From contig JAKDKP010000137.1 in NCBI GenBank assembly GCA_030453285.1, forward strand, positions 1-6,399: a DNA stretch of 6,399 bases. Direction: 5' to 3'. The notes below the pieces were generated by a model, which did no database searches, was not told the origin of the DNA, and was given only the letters and a program-made list of their open reading frames with translations. Source of the stretch: Propionibacteriales bacterium (GTDB taxonomy: Bacteria; Actinomycetota; Actinomycetes; Propionibacteriales; Propionibacteriaceae). Below, one piece after another: positions 5,635-6,399 of the stretch. Position 1 is the first letter of the stretch. Every line of letters starts with the position of its first letter. A program made the translations under genes and the position numbers.

Positions 5635-6383
5635 CAGAAGGGTCCTTTCGGCCAACCATCTGTCGGTATTTGCTCGATGGTGTCATTCAAATCTTTCATG
5701 CTCATGGCACCGGCGCTTCCCACGACGGTGGTGACGTCCACAAATTGGTCGACAGCAGCGACGGCCTCGCGAATTGCGCCAATGGCGAAGGCGATGGCCG
5801 CAACAACCGTCTCGATCGTCACAAGCGCCGCAAGCAGGGCCGCTAAGGCCAGACTCACGTGTACGATCGCCATCGTGAAGGCGGCATCGCGCTGCTCCAG
5901 CGAGCTCGAGAGCCCATGGAAGAGGTCTCTGACTTTTGGAAAGAGATTGTCCAGCGCACCGCTGTATTCCTGCTGAGCGTCAACGCTCCTCGAATACCTC
6001 TGCTGAGCGGGGCCTGTCCAGGTGGTGACTGTAGCTCCCGCAACCTTGTCCTCGTCAAGGTGCTCCGTCAGCCGCTGGGCAGGCGAAATAAGGGCGCCCC
6101 AGCCGTCTCCAACCCATCGCATCTCTGCGCCGGCCACGAGTCGAGGAACCACTTCTGCCGCCAGTTTCTGGCAAAGCTCAGTAGCCGAGCGAGTCATGAT
6201 GGCCAGTAGGCGATTGATCTCTTGCATGAACTGATCACCTAGGAGATCGGGGAGCGTCTTGAGTGTTTGATTGCTCTGCAGCCACTTAGCCAAGCCCTCG
6301 AGGAAGTCGCTAATGGCCCGACTCCATCGGGGACAAGATTCATTCACTACTCTTGCAACCTCTTTGTCTACCGGCGAACTCAT
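5634..6383 (-). CDS. WXG-motif helical protein with hydrophobic segment; possible type VII secretion-associated protein
   Basis: This 249-residue protein is predicted almost entirely alpha-helical. A central WTGPAQQRY (122-130) followed by Gln- and Leu-bearing helix residues (DAQQEYSGALDNLF) resembles the helix-turn-helix of WXG100/ESX proteins: Trp-x-Gly, small residue, aromatic six residues after the Gly. Here it is embedded in a protein more than twice the usual 100 residues. Residues about 171-204 are a long hydrophobic stretch, interrupted only by one Glu (191), suggesting one long or two short membrane helices, followed by a soluble tail ending DGWPKGPF. A strict YxxxD/E secretion signal is absent: Tyr130 and Tyr140 are followed at +4 by Val and Leu. 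The ATG at 6383 has AGAGGA (6399-6394) ten bases upstream. The next gene overlaps its stop. GC is lower than in the trx genes. A link to type VII secretion is an inference from one motif; an LXG-like or unrelated helical membrane protein is possible. Confidence 0.72.
   Translation of the reverse strand: MSSPVDKEVARVVNESCPRWSRAISDFLEGLAKWLQSNQTLKTLPDLLGDQFMQEINRLLAIMTRSATELCQKLAAEVVPRLVAGAEMRWVGDGWGALISPAQRLTEHLDEDKVAGATVTTWTGPAQQRYSRSVDAQQEYSGALDNLFPKVRDLFHGLSSSLEQRDAAFTMAIVHVSLALAALLAALVTIETVVAAIAFAIGAIREAVAAVDQFVDVTTVVGSAGAMSMKDLNDTIEQIPTDGWPKGPF
5643..5648 (-). promoter_or_regulatory. Ribosome binding site that fixes the start of the tail-anchored protein
   Basis: On the minus strand these bases read AAAGGA, eight bases before ATG 5634 and inside the last codons of the upstream gene. 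A TTG start at 5655 would lie upstream of this site, so the ATG start, giving 153 residues, is favoured. Confidence 0.7.
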
Positions 6384-6399
6384 GGCACCTACATCCTCT

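Noticed and set aside
5635..5655. TTG 5655 as the start of the small tail-anchored protein, adding seven residues
   Set aside because: It is a TTG codon lying upstream of the AAAGGA site. ATG 5634 has correct Shine-Dalgarno spacing and overlaps the upstream stop.

Overview
The window looks like chromosomal DNA from a high-GC Gram-positive bacterium of the Actinomycetota. The left two thirds is GC-rich with strong G/C at third codon positions. It carries a trxB-trxA operon behind a SigR/SigH-type promoter, both actinobacterial hallmarks. I cannot assign a genus.

Layout. (1) Bases 1-3149, minus strand: a two-gene unit. A 611-residue protein with an N-terminal membrane anchor and a C-terminal PQQ-type beta-propeller is followed, through a 4-base GTGA overlap, by a polytopic membrane protein that runs off the left edge. 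The membrane protein starts at GTG 1317 and stays open for 439 codons to base 1. (2) Bases 3150-3337: a divergent intergenic region with a good SigR/SigH-like promoter facing right. (3) Bases 3338-4733, plus strand: trxB (thioredoxin reductase) and trxA (thioredoxin), the NADPH-dependent disulfide-reducing pair; the thioredoxin active site is WCSPCK rather than WCGPCK. (4) Bases 4734-5172: no intact gene. The interval is filled by a shrunken, frameshifted IS481-family element of about 425 bp with recognisable imperfect terminal inverted repeats and a hairpin that might end trxBA transcription. (5) Bases 5173-6383, minus strand: two overlapping genes of unknown function with visibly lower GC. 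The first encodes a helical protein with a WXG-like motif and a hydrophobic segment, suggesting kinship with WXG100/type VII secretion-associated proteins. The second encodes a small beta-rich protein with a C-terminal membrane anchor.

The trx genes form a standard redox module, induced by thiol-oxidative stress if the promoter call is right. The left pair probably makes a membrane-associated complex on the outer face of the cytoplasmic membrane. The right pair looks like an accessory cluster separated from trxA by the dead IS. The most novel parts are the WXG-like/tail-anchored pair and the propeller/polytopic pair; neither can be given a function from sequence alone.
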